A DNA stretch of 64,000 bases from Gordonia tangerina (GTDB lineage Bacteria > Actinomycetota > Actinomycetes > Mycobacteriales > Mycobacteriaceae): positions 1 through 64,000 of the forward strand of contig NZ_JAKGCU010000023.1 in the NCBI RefSeq assembly GCF_021556435.1. Reading direction: 5' to 3'. Each line of letters begins with the position of its first letter. Positions within the stretch are counted from its first letter, which is position 1. Under the pieces are notes generated by a model that was not told the origin of the DNA, searched no databases, and worked only from the letters and a program-made list of their open reading frames with translations. Shown here in pieces: positions 55,813 through 64,000 of the stretch. The position numbers and the translations under genes were made by a program.

Positions 55813-56753
55813 CGGCGAATCCTCCGGTCATGTGAAATCGATTGGGCGATCAAGTAGAAGCCCAGCACGAGGATCGAGACGACGATCAGCGGTCCGAGCG
55901 AGAACCATGGGTTGGTTTCCAGGTATCCGTTGCCCCCGGCCAGAATCGACCCCAGCGACGGGGCCGGGGCGACCACGCCCACACCGAGATAACTGAGCGC
56001 GCCCTCGATGAAGACTGCAAGCGACAGCGACAGGGCGAACTGCACCGACAACGCCTCCAGTGAGTGGGGGAGAACGTGGCGCAGCAGGATGCGTGACGTG
56101 GTCGCACCGCTCACCCGGGCCGCCTCCACGTAGGGGAGTTCCCGCACGCGCAGTACCGAGGTGCGGGTGAGACGGCCGAAGATCGGGATCTCGGCGAGCG
56201 CGATCACGACCCCTACCGTCACGGCTCCCGGCCCGAGTACCGCGGTCATGGTGATCCCCAGGATGAGCGCGGGAAACGCGAGGATCACGTCGAACACGCG
56301 CTGGGCGATCACGTCGGTGACGGGGTGGGCGACGGTGAGCAGACCCGCGATCACACCCAGCGCGGCACCGATCGGGACCGCGAGGAAGATGATCAGCAGG
56401 TCGGTACGGATCCCGTAGAGGACCCGGGTCGCGATGTCGCGGTTGACGTCATCGGTACCGAACCAGTGATCGAGGCCGGGCTGCAGCAGGTAGGCGCCGT
56501 CGATCTGCTGCGTGGGCCCGTATGGGGTGAACAGCGGACCGAGCGTCCCCACCAGGATCACGGTGAGCACGAGGATGCTGCCGACCAGTCCGGTGCCGTG
56601 CAATAGGCTGCGCCACAGCGGTGTTCGAGGATGTCGCGCCTCCCGGTCGCCGGGACTCTCCGGGAGCAGGCCGGGAACCAGATCGGGATCGGGCTGGGTC
56701 GAGGTCGTCGGCGACGTGTCGGTGGTGGACACACTGCTGGGATGGGTGGTCAT
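55809..56753 (-). CDS. Oligopeptide-type ABC permease, DppC-like
   Basis: A 314-residue inner-membrane permease with a hydrophilic N-terminus (~45 residues, Thr/Ser/Pro-rich), a long first helix (LVGSILVLTVILVGTLGPLF), and the binding-protein-dependent permease motif EAARVSGATTSRILLRHVLPHS (EAA loop). The GTDDVNRDIATRVLYGIRTDLLI block is usual for the DppC/OppC group. Overlaps genes on both sides by 4 bp. Confidence 0.92.
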   Translation of the reverse strand: MTTHPSSVSTTDTSPTTSTQPDPDLVPGLLPESPGDREARHPRTPLWRSLLHGTGLVGSILVLTVILVGTLGPLFTPYGPTQQIDGAYLLQPGLDHWFGTDDVNRDIATRVLYGIRTDLLIIFLAVPIGAALGVIAGLLTVAHPVTDVIAQRVFDVILAFPALILGITMTAVLGPGAVTVGVVIALAEIPIFGRLTRTSVLRVRELPYVEAARVSGATTSRILLRHVLPHSLEALSVQFALSLSLAVFIEGALSYLGVGVVAPAPSLGSILAGGNGYLETNPWFSLGPLIVVSILVLGFYLIAQSISHDRRIRR

Positions 56754-57709
56754 CGGTCACCTGCCAGTCGGATTCGGGGGTCGAGCCAGGCGTGGACGAT
56801 GTCGGCGAGGAGCTGGATGATCACGAACACCGCGACCGACAAGAGGATCAGGACCTGGACGAGGGGATAGTCACGGGCGAAGATGCCTTCCTCGGTGAGC
56901 AGCCCCAGCCCGGGCCACCCGAAGATGGATTCGACCAGCACGGCGCCCCCAAGAAGTGCGCCGACGGTGATGCCGAGGGCGGTCAACGTGGGTGGCAGCG
57001 CGTTTCGCAGCGCGTGCTTGAGCACGATGTCGGTCCGGGACGCGCCCAGCGCCCGCGGGGTGAGCACGTATGGCTGCTGCAGCTCGGTGCGCAGCGATTC
57101 GGTCAGGAACCGCGCGAGCATCGCGCCCGCGGGTAGCCCGAGGGTGAGCGCGGGCAGGATGAGGTACTGCGCGCTGATCTGTAGGGAGTCGGTGAATCCG
57201 TTCGGCGGTATGCCGCCGGCCGGCAGCAGACGCAACCGCACGCCGAAAACGAGGATGAGCACGGTGCCGACCACAAACGTGGGCAATGCGATCGCGGCCG
57301 CGTTGACGACGGTGAGTATCGCGTTGACATAGCGGTTCTCGAACAGCACTGCGGTCAGCCCGAGGGCCAGCGCGAGGACGATCGCGATGACCAGTGCCGC
57401 ACCGGTGAGGATGAGTGTGTTGGTGAGTCCGAACCCGATGAGGTCGGTGATGCTGCCGCCGACCTGGTAACTCGTGCCGAGGTCGAGGGTGAGGATGTCA
57501 CCGAGCCAGGACAGGTATTGGGTGATGAATGCCTGGTCGAGACCCAGGTCGTGCCGGATCGCCGCCAGTTGGGCGGGCGATGCATCCGGACCGGCCAGTG
57601 CTGCCTCGGGCCCACCGGGGATCAGTCGGAGGACGGCGAAGATCAGAATCGAGGCGACCGCGAGCACGACGAGGGCCGTGGGAACGCGGCGCAGAAGGTA
57701 TCCGGTCAT
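56750..57709 (-). CDS. Oligopeptide-type ABC permease, DppB-like
   Basis: A 319-residue permease starting MTGYLLRRVPTALVVLAVAS, the standard DppB/OppB opening. RHDLGLDQAFITQYLSWLGDIL and the EAA-loop region TPRALGASRTDIVLKHALRNAL follow, and it ends HAWLDPRIRLAGDR. It pairs with the DppC-like protein. It starts 3 bp after the binding-protein gene. Confidence 0.92.
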   Translation of the reverse strand: MTGYLLRRVPTALVVLAVASILIFAVLRLIPGGPEAALAGPDASPAQLAAIRHDLGLDQAFITQYLSWLGDILTLDLGTSYQVGGSITDLIGFGLTNTLILTGAALVIAIVLALALGLTAVLFENRYVNAILTVVNAAAIALPTFVVGTVLILVFGVRLRLLPAGGIPPNGFTDSLQISAQYLILPALTLGLPAGAMLARFLTESLRTELQQPYVLTPRALGASRTDIVLKHALRNALPPTLTALGITVGALLGGAVLVESIFGWPGLGLLTEEGIFARDYPLVQVLILLSVAVFVIIQLLADIVHAWLDPRIRLAGDR

Positions 57710-57712
57710 TGG

Positions 57713-59302
57713 TTAGTGCTTTCCTGGCGAAGTGAGATAGGTTCCGGCGAAGTGCAATTGGTTGCGACGGTCCCAGTCGACATCGCCGACCGACGGTGCG
57801 GTGGCCACCTGGCGCAGCACCACGCCGATCTCTATGAGAAACAGATCACGCAGCCAGGCTTCGTCGAGTTCGCGGTAAGCGGCGAGCGCTTCCGGAGAGG
57901 AACTGTCGCGGACCGTCCATGCCTCCTCCGCAGCCGCGGAATACTCCGGGTTCGAGTAGTTCGACGAGTTCTTCGCCGCGTTGAACGGATAGGCGGACAC
58001 GGCGAGAGTTGACGGGGTGAACTGGGCGAAGGCGTGCTGTAGCAGCCAGAGTCCGTCGAACTTGCCACCGATCAGCTTCGACGCCTGCTGGGTCTGGTCG
58101 TTGGGCACCAAGCGCACCTCGATGCCGACAGCGGCGAGATTCGACTGGACGATCTCGGCAATCACCCTGTCGTTGCCCGGGGTCGAATAGTCCAGTGTCA
58201 AGGGAGGTATGGAGCCGACCTGGCTCACCAGCGCACGGGCCTTTTGGAGATCGCGGGTGTAGGTGGTGTTCGCGTTCGCGCGATACGCCGGTGACCACTT
58301 CGGCCACGGCAGATTGACGGTGTATCCGCTGCCGCGGAAGACGTCGTTGATGATGCGTGGACGGTCGATGGCGTACGCGATCGCCTGGCGTACGCGGACA
58401 TCGGCGAGCGCCGGGTTGGTGACGTTGATCCCCACGTATTCCTGCGACTCGGCGCCGGTCAGGGTGATCCCGGTGAAGCCATACCGCTGGGTCACCAGTT
58501 GCTGATCGTGATAACTCAGGCCGTCGGCGACGTCGATCTGCCCGGTGCGTAGGCGGGTGAACAGTGACTGGTTATCGCGGACGACGACGAAAGTTACCGA
58601 ATCCAGAGCCGGTGACCCGCCCCAGTAGTGCTCATTGCGGACGAGTCGGACAGTGGAATTCGGTTGCCACGACTCGAAACGGAACGGCCCGGTGCCGTTG
58701 AATGCGGTGCCGGCCTTCAATGCGGGCAGGGTGTTCTGGTCGATGATGGGCGCTGAGTCGAGCAGATCGAAGATATTGCTCAACGGGTGTGCGAAGCGCA
58801 GGATCACTCGGTGGGGATCAGACGTGTCGAACTCGTCGATGGCGGCGGCGGTGCGCTTGAACTGTGGCGTCCACGGTCCACCCAGATATGCCTTGATCGA
58901 GTTCTCCACATCCGACGACACGAACGGACGGCCGTCGTGGAAGGTGGCGTCGGTTCGGAGATCGAGCGTGAGGGAGCGGCCGTCGGGCGCGAGTTGCCAG
59001 GCGGTCGCCAACAACGGTTCGACGGTCAGTGAGTCACGGGCGTACCGGATGAGGGTGTCGAAGGCATTGGCCACCACCTGACCGTTCATCGACCCGGTCC
59101 CGATCTGCAGGAACGCCTTCGGCGAGAGGTCGCCGAGCACGCCGACCCGCAGGTCGCCGCCGCGGGGTGTGGGGTCTCCGGGTGCGGCGGGCGCGGTCGA
59201 GTGCTGCTGCTGCGAAACCGCGGACTCGCATCCTACAGCGGCCAGCGCGAGCAAGATGGCGACGATGACCGCAGCGGCGCGGGCACCTCGGTGTCGGGGC
59301 AT
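57713..59302 (-). CDS. ABC transporter substrate-binding lipoprotein, SBP family 5
   Basis: First gene of the transporter operon; 529 residues. The signal ends in lipobox ALAAVGCES, so it is anchored at the outer membrane face. The SBP_bac_5 fold shows in GGDLRVGVLGDLSP, PLLATAWQLAPDGRSLTLDLRTDATFHDGRPFVSSDV, NGTGPFRFESW and VRQAIAYAIDRPRII (positions roughly 50-330). The family binds peptides, but also nickel, opines and glycosides. Being divergent from a sulfatase, it may bind a sulfated compound or its product (inference). Confidence 0.9.
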   Translation of the reverse strand: MPRHRGARAAAVIVAILLALAAVGCESAVSQQQHSTAPAAPGDPTPRGGDLRVGVLGDLSPKAFLQIGTGSMNGQVVANAFDTLIRYARDSLTVEPLLATAWQLAPDGRSLTLDLRTDATFHDGRPFVSSDVENSIKAYLGGPWTPQFKRTAAAIDEFDTSDPHRVILRFAHPLSNIFDLLDSAPIIDQNTLPALKAGTAFNGTGPFRFESWQPNSTVRLVRNEHYWGGSPALDSVTFVVVRDNQSLFTRLRTGQIDVADGLSYHDQQLVTQRYGFTGITLTGAESQEYVGINVTNPALADVRVRQAIAYAIDRPRIINDVFRGSGYTVNLPWPKWSPAYRANANTTYTRDLQKARALVSQVGSIPPLTLDYSTPGNDRVIAEIVQSNLAAVGIEVRLVPNDQTQQASKLIGGKFDGLWLLQHAFAQFTPSTLAVSAYPFNAAKNSSNYSNPEYSAAAEEAWTVRDSSSPEALAAYRELDEAWLRDLFLIEIGVVLRQVATAPSVGDVDWDRRNQLHFAGTYLTSPGKH

Positions 59303-59542
59303 GGTGATCACATCTCTGTCGGGTCGAGGTGATCGGTGATGGCCGACCACACGGGATCCGTACACTCATCGGAATCGAAAACGTGTGCACGGGCGAAGAA
59401 TCGACATCCAGTATGGGGATCGAACGGGTGGTCCGCGTCGTTGAATTTCGCTCGGATCGAACCCTTGACAGGCGGTTGACCTTGGCCGAACGTGCTCGGT
59501 GTTCGGGCGCGAGGCTCGATGTGATGTGCAGGGAGACAAGCG
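59303..59542. promoter_or_regulatory. Divergent promoter region of the ABC-transporter and sulfatase units
   Basis: This 240-bp gap must hold both promoters. The best hexamer is TTGACA at about 59466-59471 on the plus strand, with only a poor -10 (GAACGT) 17 bases on. AGGGAG lies 8 bases before the sulfatase ATG. I see no long dyad. Confidence 0.35.
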
Positions 59543-61888
59543 ATGGCACAAGCGGACAGAACTGATCTGCCGGCGGGCGCGCGTGGTTACGACGGCTTCG
59601 ACGGGGTGATCGGCCGCACGAGTTCGGTGTCGCGGCCATGGTGGCCGGAGGAACCGACGGCCCCGGCCGGTGCTCCGAACATCGTGGTGATCCTCGTCGA
59701 CGACATGGGCTATTCCGACATCTCGCCGTTCGGCGCGGAGATCGACACACCCAACATCGACCGGCTGGCGCGCAACGGGTTCCGGTTGTCCAATTACCAC
59801 ACCACCCCGGTGTGCTCACCGGCGCGCGCGGCGCTGCTGACCGGGCTGAACCCGCATCGGGCGGGTTATGGCAGTGTGGCGAACTCCGATCCCGGGTTTC
59901 CGGGGCTACGACTCGAACTCGCCGACGATGTGCTGACATTGCCGGAGATCCTGCGTGCCGGTGGATATGCCACGTATGCGGTGGGGAAGTGGCATCTGGT
60001 GCGGGATGCGAACATGGGCCCGGGACGCGACCGCAGCTCGTGGCCGGTGCAGCGCGGTTTCGACAGCTACTACGGTTCACTGGAGGGACTCAACTCGTTC
60101 TTCTACCCGAACCAGCTGATCGCCGACAACACCGTCGTCGACGTCGCCGAGTACCCCGATGACTACTACGTCACCGATGACCTGACCGACCGTGCGATCT
60201 CCCAGATCACCGCGTTGCGCGCGCAGGACCCGACGAAGCCGTTCTTCCTGTACTTCGCGCACATCGCGATGCACGGACCGCACCAGGTGAAGGAGGCCGA
60301 TCTCGCGAAGTATCGCGGTCGCTACGGCCAGGGCTGGGATGAGGTCCGGCGGCAACGGTTCCAGCGACAGATCGAGAACGGGCTGTTCGACCCGGACACC
60401 CCGATGGCGGAACGCAACACCGAGCCCGGGTTCGACGCACCGCTGTGGGATGACCTCGAACCCACAGAGCAGGAGCGATTCCAGCGCTACCAGGAGGTGT
60501 ACGCAGCGATGGTCGACAGCGTCGACCAGAGCGTCGGACGAGTGGTCGACACCCTTGAGCAACTCGGTGAGCTCGACAACACGATCATCGTGTTCACCTC
60601 GGACAACGGCGGCACCGCCGAGGGTGGACCGGTTGGGACGCGTTCGTACTTCAGCCAATTCGTGCACGGTCCGGTGCCACCCGACTGGGAACGCGACGTG
60701 CCGCACGACCAGGATCTGATCGGTTCGGCCGCACTCGGGGTGCACTACCCACGCGGCTGGGGGCAGGCGTCCAATACCCCGTTCCGCTTCTACAAGGGGC
60801 AGACCTTCGCCGGCGGCGTGCGGGTTCCATTCGTCGTGTCCTGGCCGAACGGACTGCCCCGGGCGGCCGACGACACCGGTGTACGTCGTCAGTTCTCCTA
60901 CGTCACCGATCTCGTGCCCACCCTGCTCGAACTCGCCGGGGTCGACACACCGGACCACCGCCACGGGCGGCCCGCTCAGGAGCGCGACGGTGTCAGCATC
61001 GCCGACGTCCTGCGTGACCGTGATGCCCAGTCACCGCACACCGAGCAGTACGCGGAGTTCGGTGGGCACCGCGGCTACTACCGGGACGGCTGGAAACTGG
61101 TGTCACTACACCGGGACCCGGCCTCCGTCGACGATCCGGCGTGGGAACTGTACGACGTGACCACGGACCCGGCCGAAACCACCGATCTCGCCGCCCGACA
61201 TCCCGACAAGGTTGCCGAGCTGGCCGCCGCGTGGGATGCCGCGGCCTGGCGCAACACGGTGTTCCCGCTGTACGACCGTCCCGCAGATCAGCTACGTCGA
61301 CGGCCCGCGGAGGCGCGGTTGAGCGATCCGATCCGGATTCTCGCCGGCACACCGACGTTGGAGCGCTACCGGTCGAGCCGCCTGATCGCCTACCGCGACT
61401 TCGTGGTGGAGGCGGAACTTGAGGGCTGGACCGCCGACGACGAGGGGGTGATCGTCGCGCACGGCGACCAGCAGGGCGGCTATCTGCTGTACGTGGAATC
61501 GGCAGCCGTGCACCTGGTGTACAACGCCTATGGCCGCGTCCGGCGGGAGTCGGGTCGGCTGCCGGACGGCGCGACCGCGTTGTGTCTGCGCGCCTCCGCG
61601 ACACCGTCGGTGCGCTGGAACCTCACGGTCGAGGCGGTGTGTGACGGCGAGGCGTCGACGATTGTGAAGCTCGACGACCAGGTCCAACTGGTCGGTATGG
61701 CGCCCTGGACAGGCATCTCGGTGGGACTCGACGCACGCGGTCCGGTCGACCCCGAACTGCGCCAGCGCCGTGGCGTATTCCGATTCGGTCCGGCGCTGCG
61801 GGCCGTCACGTATCGCCCGGGCCCCACGCGGGTGGGTGTGGATGTGCGGCGGGGTCTCGACGAGGCGGCCGAACGGTCGGCGGACTGA
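59543..61888 (+). CDS. Arylsulfatase (type I, formylglycine-dependent)
   Basis: The 781-residue enzyme hydrolyses sulfate esters. The metal site is PNIVVILVDDMGYSDIS (D53, D54). The sulfatase signature is C91-S-P-A-R95 in TTPVCSPARAALLTGLNPHR, where C91 becomes formylglycine. YAVGKWHLV (Lys, His) and TSDNGGTAEGG (Asp, Asn) complete the core. The last ~160 residues are a beta-rich domain, as in the 780-790-residue mycobacterial AtsA/AtsD group. There is no signal peptide, so it is probably cytoplasmic and needs uptake of its substrate. A formylglycine-generating enzyme is not in the window. Confidence 0.93.
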   Translation: MAQADRTDLPAGARGYDGFDGVIGRTSSVSRPWWPEEPTAPAGAPNIVVILVDDMGYSDISPFGAEIDTPNIDRLARNGFRLSNYHTTPVCSPARAALLTGLNPHRAGYGSVANSDPGFPGLRLELADDVLTLPEILRAGGYATYAVGKWHLVRDANMGPGRDRSSWPVQRGFDSYYGSLEGLNSFFYPNQLIADNTVVDVAEYPDDYYVTDDLTDRAISQITALRAQDPTKPFFLYFAHIAMHGPHQVKEADLAKYRGRYGQGWDEVRRQRFQRQIENGLFDPDTPMAERNTEPGFDAPLWDDLEPTEQERFQRYQEVYAAMVDSVDQSVGRVVDTLEQLGELDNTIIVFTSDNGGTAEGGPVGTRSYFSQFVHGPVPPDWERDVPHDQDLIGSAALGVHYPRGWGQASNTPFRFYKGQTFAGGVRVPFVVSWPNGLPRAADDTGVRRQFSYVTDLVPTLLELAGVDTPDHRHGRPAQERDGVSIADVLRDRDAQSPHTEQYAEFGGHRGYYRDGWKLVSLHRDPASVDDPAWELYDVTTDPAETTDLAARHPDKVAELAAAWDAAAWRNTVFPLYDRPADQLRRRPAEARLSDPIRILAGTPTLERYRSSRLIAYRDFVVEAELEGWTADDEGVIVAHGDQQGGYLLYVESAAVHLVYNAYGRVRRESGRLPDGATALCLRASATPSVRWNLTVEAVCDGEASTIVKLDDQVQLVGMAPWTGISVGLDARGPVDPELRQRRGVFRFGPALRAVTYRPGPTRVGVDVRRGLDEAAERSAD

Positions 61889-61989
61889 TCGGCGTTGCGA
61901 TCAGCATGATTGTTACCTCGCCTTGTCGGTGTCATCGGTGCTGAGATGAAAAACGTTGAAACAAAAGAATTCACGAGAGGTTTCTAGGA

Positions 61990-62973
61990 ATGACGCTGGC
62001 TCAGATCGACGACCGCACGGAACGTGAGCGCGCGGCGCAGCAGGTGTACGCCGACGGGGGCATCACCGTCGAGAAGCTGGGAGAGCACATCGGTGCCCGG
62101 ATCGGGCAGGTCCGGCTCGGTGGTGATCTCCCGACCGAGCAGGTCGAGGCGATCCGGCTCGCCCTGGCAGTCAACAAGACCGTTGTGTTCGAGGGGCAAC
62201 ATCACCTCGACGACGCGGGGCAGTACGCGTTCGCCGGCCTGCTCGGCGAGCAGACCGCGCCCCACCCGACCGTTACATCGCGGGGGACGCAGCTGCTGAC
62301 GATCGAGGGTGCAGCCAACAGCTGGCATTCCGATGTCACCTTCGTCGACCGCATCCCCAAGGCGTCGATTCTGCGGGCGGTTACCCTGCCGTCCTACGGC
62401 GGCGCGACCACTTGGGCCTCGACGGTCGCCGCCTACGAACAGTTACCGAAACCGCTGCGGGCGTTGGCCGAAGAGCTCTGGGCCACGCATACCAATCTGT
62501 ACGACTACGTCAATCAGTCCGAGCCGTCGGGCGGCGTCGACATCAGCCGAAAGTCCGAGCACTACAAGGAGTTCACCAGCGCGGAGTACCAGACGTTGCA
62601 TCCGGTGGTACGGGTACACCCGGAGACCGGTGAGCGCAGCCTGCTGCTCGGTCACTTCGCCAAGGAGTTCCGAGGACTCAAGTCCGCCGAGTTCGGTGAG
62701 TTGTATCAGCTTCTGCAGAGTCGCATCACGAAGCTGGAGAACACCTTCCGTTGGAACTGGCGACTCGGCGATGTGGTGATCTGGGACAACCGGGCGACCC
62801 AGCACTATGGCATCTCCGACTACGGCAATCAGCAGCGCGAGCTACACCGGATCACCCTCGCCGGTGACGTTCCGGTTGACGTTCGAGGGCAACGGAGCCA
62901 GGTGCTGCAGGGCGACGCCTCGCACTACTCCAGCGTCGAGAAGTCAGCTCGACTTCCCCTTTTCGCAGCCTGA
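61990..62973 (+). CDS. TauD/TfdA-family Fe(II)/2-oxoglutarate dioxygenase
   Basis: A 327-residue dioxygenase. The iron-binding facial triad is H-x-D in [14 protein letters not shown] and the distal His in [13 protein letters not shown]; the 2-oxoglutarate arginine lies in [11 protein letters not shown]. The family frees sulfite from taurine or alkyl sulfates (AtsK type). The place after a sulfatase fits an alkyl-sulfate or sulfonate role. It has its own AGGA-containing ribosome site and a 101-bp gap before it; a strong terminator follows. Confidence 0.9.
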   Translation: MTLAQIDDRTERERAAQQVYADGGITVEKLGEHIGARIGQVRLGGDLPTEQVEAIRLALAVNKTVVFEGQHHLDDAGQYAFAGLLGEQTAPHPTVTSRGTQLLTIEGAANSWHSDVTFVDRIPKASILRAVTLPSYGGATTWASTVAAYEQLPKPLRALAEELWATHTNLYDYVNQSEPSGGVDISRKSEHYKEFTSAEYQTLHPVVRVHPETGERSLLLGHFAKEFRGLKSAEFGELYQLLQSRITKLENTFRWNWRLGDVVIWDNRATQHYGISDYGNQQRELHRITLAGDVPVDVRGQRSQVLQGDASHYSSVEKSARLPLFAA

Positions 62974-62983
62974 ATCATCACGA

Positions 62984-63026
62984 GGCCCCGGCCCTGAGCA
63001 TCAACTGCTCAGGGCCGGGGCCTTTT
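62984..63026 (+). terminator. Rho-independent terminator after the TauD-type gene
   Basis: A perfect 17-bp stem (GGCCCCGGCCCTGAGCA with its inverse complement) encloses a 5-base TCAAC loop, followed by TTTTG. It begins 10 bases after the stop codon. This is the clearest intrinsic terminator in the window. Confidence 0.92.
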
Positions 63027-63387
63027 GTGGCCTCCGTGCCGTAGTTGAAGAAATGGAGGGGCGCAGCGAGTACGTGCGAACCCACATGCTGTCCCCCGGG
63101 GCTGAGTAACGACCACGTTTGCGAGGGAGCATCCCCTGGTCCCTGAGGAGCGTCCGAGCTTGCGAGGCCGCGTCACGAAGGGTACACCCACGCAACCACT
63201 CTTACGCAGGACAAGGTGTCACACCCCGCCGCTATCCTGTACCCAACAGCTCACCGAGCAAGTCCATCCACAGCCCACCCCGCAGTGCACCAAAGTTGTC
63301 AGACCCTCCCGATAGTCTGATAGCAGTTCGATTCCCCACCAACCCATCCCGACCTCAGAGACCGTCTTCGCCGGAAAGGAGCGTTTC
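63027..63387. other. 361-bp gene-free stretch before the DUF222 gene
   Basis: No gene is supported. It contains one intergenic repeat unit (listed separately). Near the end, CAGACCCTCCCGATAGTCTG (63300-63319) has CAGAC/GTCTG arms. AAAGGA stands 7 bases before the GTG of the next gene. Confidence 0.5.
63135..63184. repeat. Intergenic repeat unit (TGGTCCCTGAG...CACGAAGGGT type)
   Basis: CCTGGTCCCTGAGGAGCGTCC...CGTCACGAAGGGT fits a short repeat that is common between genes in Gordonia/Rhodococcus-type genomes. It has CCCT/AGGG ends, so it can fold back. It differs from the GTATCGAAACC type at 40.7 kb. Confidence 0.5.
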
Positions 63388-64000
63388 GTGTTCACCTTCA
63401 CCGACCGTGCCGCCGACGACGCTCTGCTGGCCTCCAGCAGTCTCGGCGAGTTGGCGCAGTACGGTCGCGATTTGTTGCGGCTGAGTAATCAAGCCCAAGC
63501 CCTGGCGATGCAGATCGCCCGTCAGATCGGGCAATCCACCTACAACGAGCGTCTCGCCGGATACAACGATTTCGTTCCGAACCGAGTCCGCAACGCCGCC
63601 GACAAAGCCGCGAAAGGCGAAATCTCACTGCAGTTGGGTATTTCTCGACGTCAAGCCGGCGAATGGGTCGGTCTCGATGAACTGCTCGACGAGCACCCCA
63701 AGATCCGTGATGCCTTCCGCTCCGGAGATTTGAGGCCCCACCGGCTGGGTGTGGCCATCCGCGGCGCCGCCACCGGCCCCACCGGCGACCTGCGGGAGCG
63801 ACTCGGCGAACTCGCCGACAACGCCTACACCGACGAACCCGACAGCAAGGATGTCGAGGAGGAACTCACCCTCGACCTCGACGACCCCGCAGCCGACCTC
63901 GATCCCGGCACCGATGGTGAGCGCACCGACGGCGACGGCTCCGACGGCGACGGCACTGATGATGGCGGCTCCGATGATGCTGCGTCCGAGACCGACCCTG
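63388..64000 (+). CDS. DUF222 (13E12-type) protein, probably with HNH endonuclease domain; cut by window edge
   Basis: The first 204 codons are present, beginning GTG with AAAGGA 7 bases ahead. ADDALLASSSLGELAQYGRDLLRLSNQAQALA, then AAKGEISLQLGISRRQAGEWVGLDELLDEHPKIRDAFRSGDLRPHRLGVAI (by position ~79-130) is the DUF222 core of the 13E12 repeat family, usually followed by a C-terminal HNH nuclease domain. That part lies outside the window. Residues ~150 onward form an unusually acidic Asp/Gly/Ser-rich linker. These genes are multicopy in the group. Confidence 0.85.
   Translation, partial: MFTFTDRAADDALLASSSLGELAQYGRDLLRLSNQAQALAMQIARQIGQSTYNERLAGYNDFVPNRVRNAADKAAKGEISLQLGISRRQAGEWVGLDELLDEHPKIRDAFRSGDLRPHRLGVAIRGAATGPTGDLRERLGELADNAYTDEPDSKDVEEELTLDLDDPAADLDPGTDGERTDGDGSDGDGTDDGGSDDAASETDP

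Overview
The window is high-GC chromosomal DNA from a mycolic-acid actinomycete of the order Mycobacteriales. Gene content and style (GTG starts, 4-bp ATGA/GTGA overlaps, DUF222-HNH gene, characteristic intergenic repeats) fit Gordonia best; the genus is an inference. The backbone follows the Mycobacterium tuberculosis Rv1002c-Rv1018c order: pmt, rsmI, pabB, metG, tatD, rpfB, ksgA, ispE, then pth, rplY, prsA and glmU. Extra blocks sit between metG and tatD and between ispE and pth.

Layout. 1-872: the right end of an IS3-family element, which has cut off the 3' part of an EamA-type transporter gene. 995-3566: an AurF-like diiron oxygenase with a ferredoxin-ferredoxin reductase, behind a good promoter. 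3.8-5.6 kb: a CPA1 sodium/proton antiporter. 5.6-8.3 kb: the zinc-free ribosomal protein set (S18, S14, L33, L28 and, divergently, a P-loop-less COG0523 protein and L31 type B) around a short region with two Zur-like boxes. 8.3-13.2 kb: a small membrane protein, a universal stress protein with a DosR-like box, SoxR, an MFS carrier, arginine deiminase and a YtrA-type GntR regulator. 13.3-23.7 kb: pmt and rsmI, then a same-strand run of GAF-domain regulator, pabB, metG, GH65 phosphorylase, beta-phosphoglucomutase-like HAD and FCD-type GntR. 23.9-29.9 kb: a DUF2236 oxygenase and PhzF flank a 22-bp perfect palindrome; tatD, rpfB, ksgA and ispE follow. 29.9-39.4 kb: GH25 muramidase, two ABC-F proteins (one with a candidate leader ORF), SGNH hydrolase, alpha/beta hydrolase, HIBYL-CoA hydrolase-like protein, a lipoprotein and RF3. 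39.5-43.9 kb: two tandem FabH paralogues with matching operator-like dyads, and an SLC13-type permease. 43.9-45.7 kb: pth and rplY with a structured leader.

45.7-47.9 kb is the most accessory-looking part: a large two-hairpin EspC/WXG100-like protein, a DUF3558 lipoprotein, an 89-residue coiled-coil protein and a truncated lipoprotein, all closely packed. I infer a type VII secretion-linked cassette. 48-54 kb holds a limonene-epoxide-hydrolase-like protein, an ArsC-like protein, prsA, glmU, an SDR of the FabG type, tRNA-Gln(UUG) and a Kef-type antiporter. 54-63 kb carries an oligopeptide-type ABC transporter (four overlapping or nearly abutting genes) divergent from an arylsulfatase and a TauD-family dioxygenase, probably a sulfate-ester scavenging locus. 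A strong terminator closes it, and the window ends inside a DUF222/13E12-family gene.

All family calls come from reading the translated sequence; no database search was possible. Operators and promoters are pattern matches and carry lower confidence than the genes.
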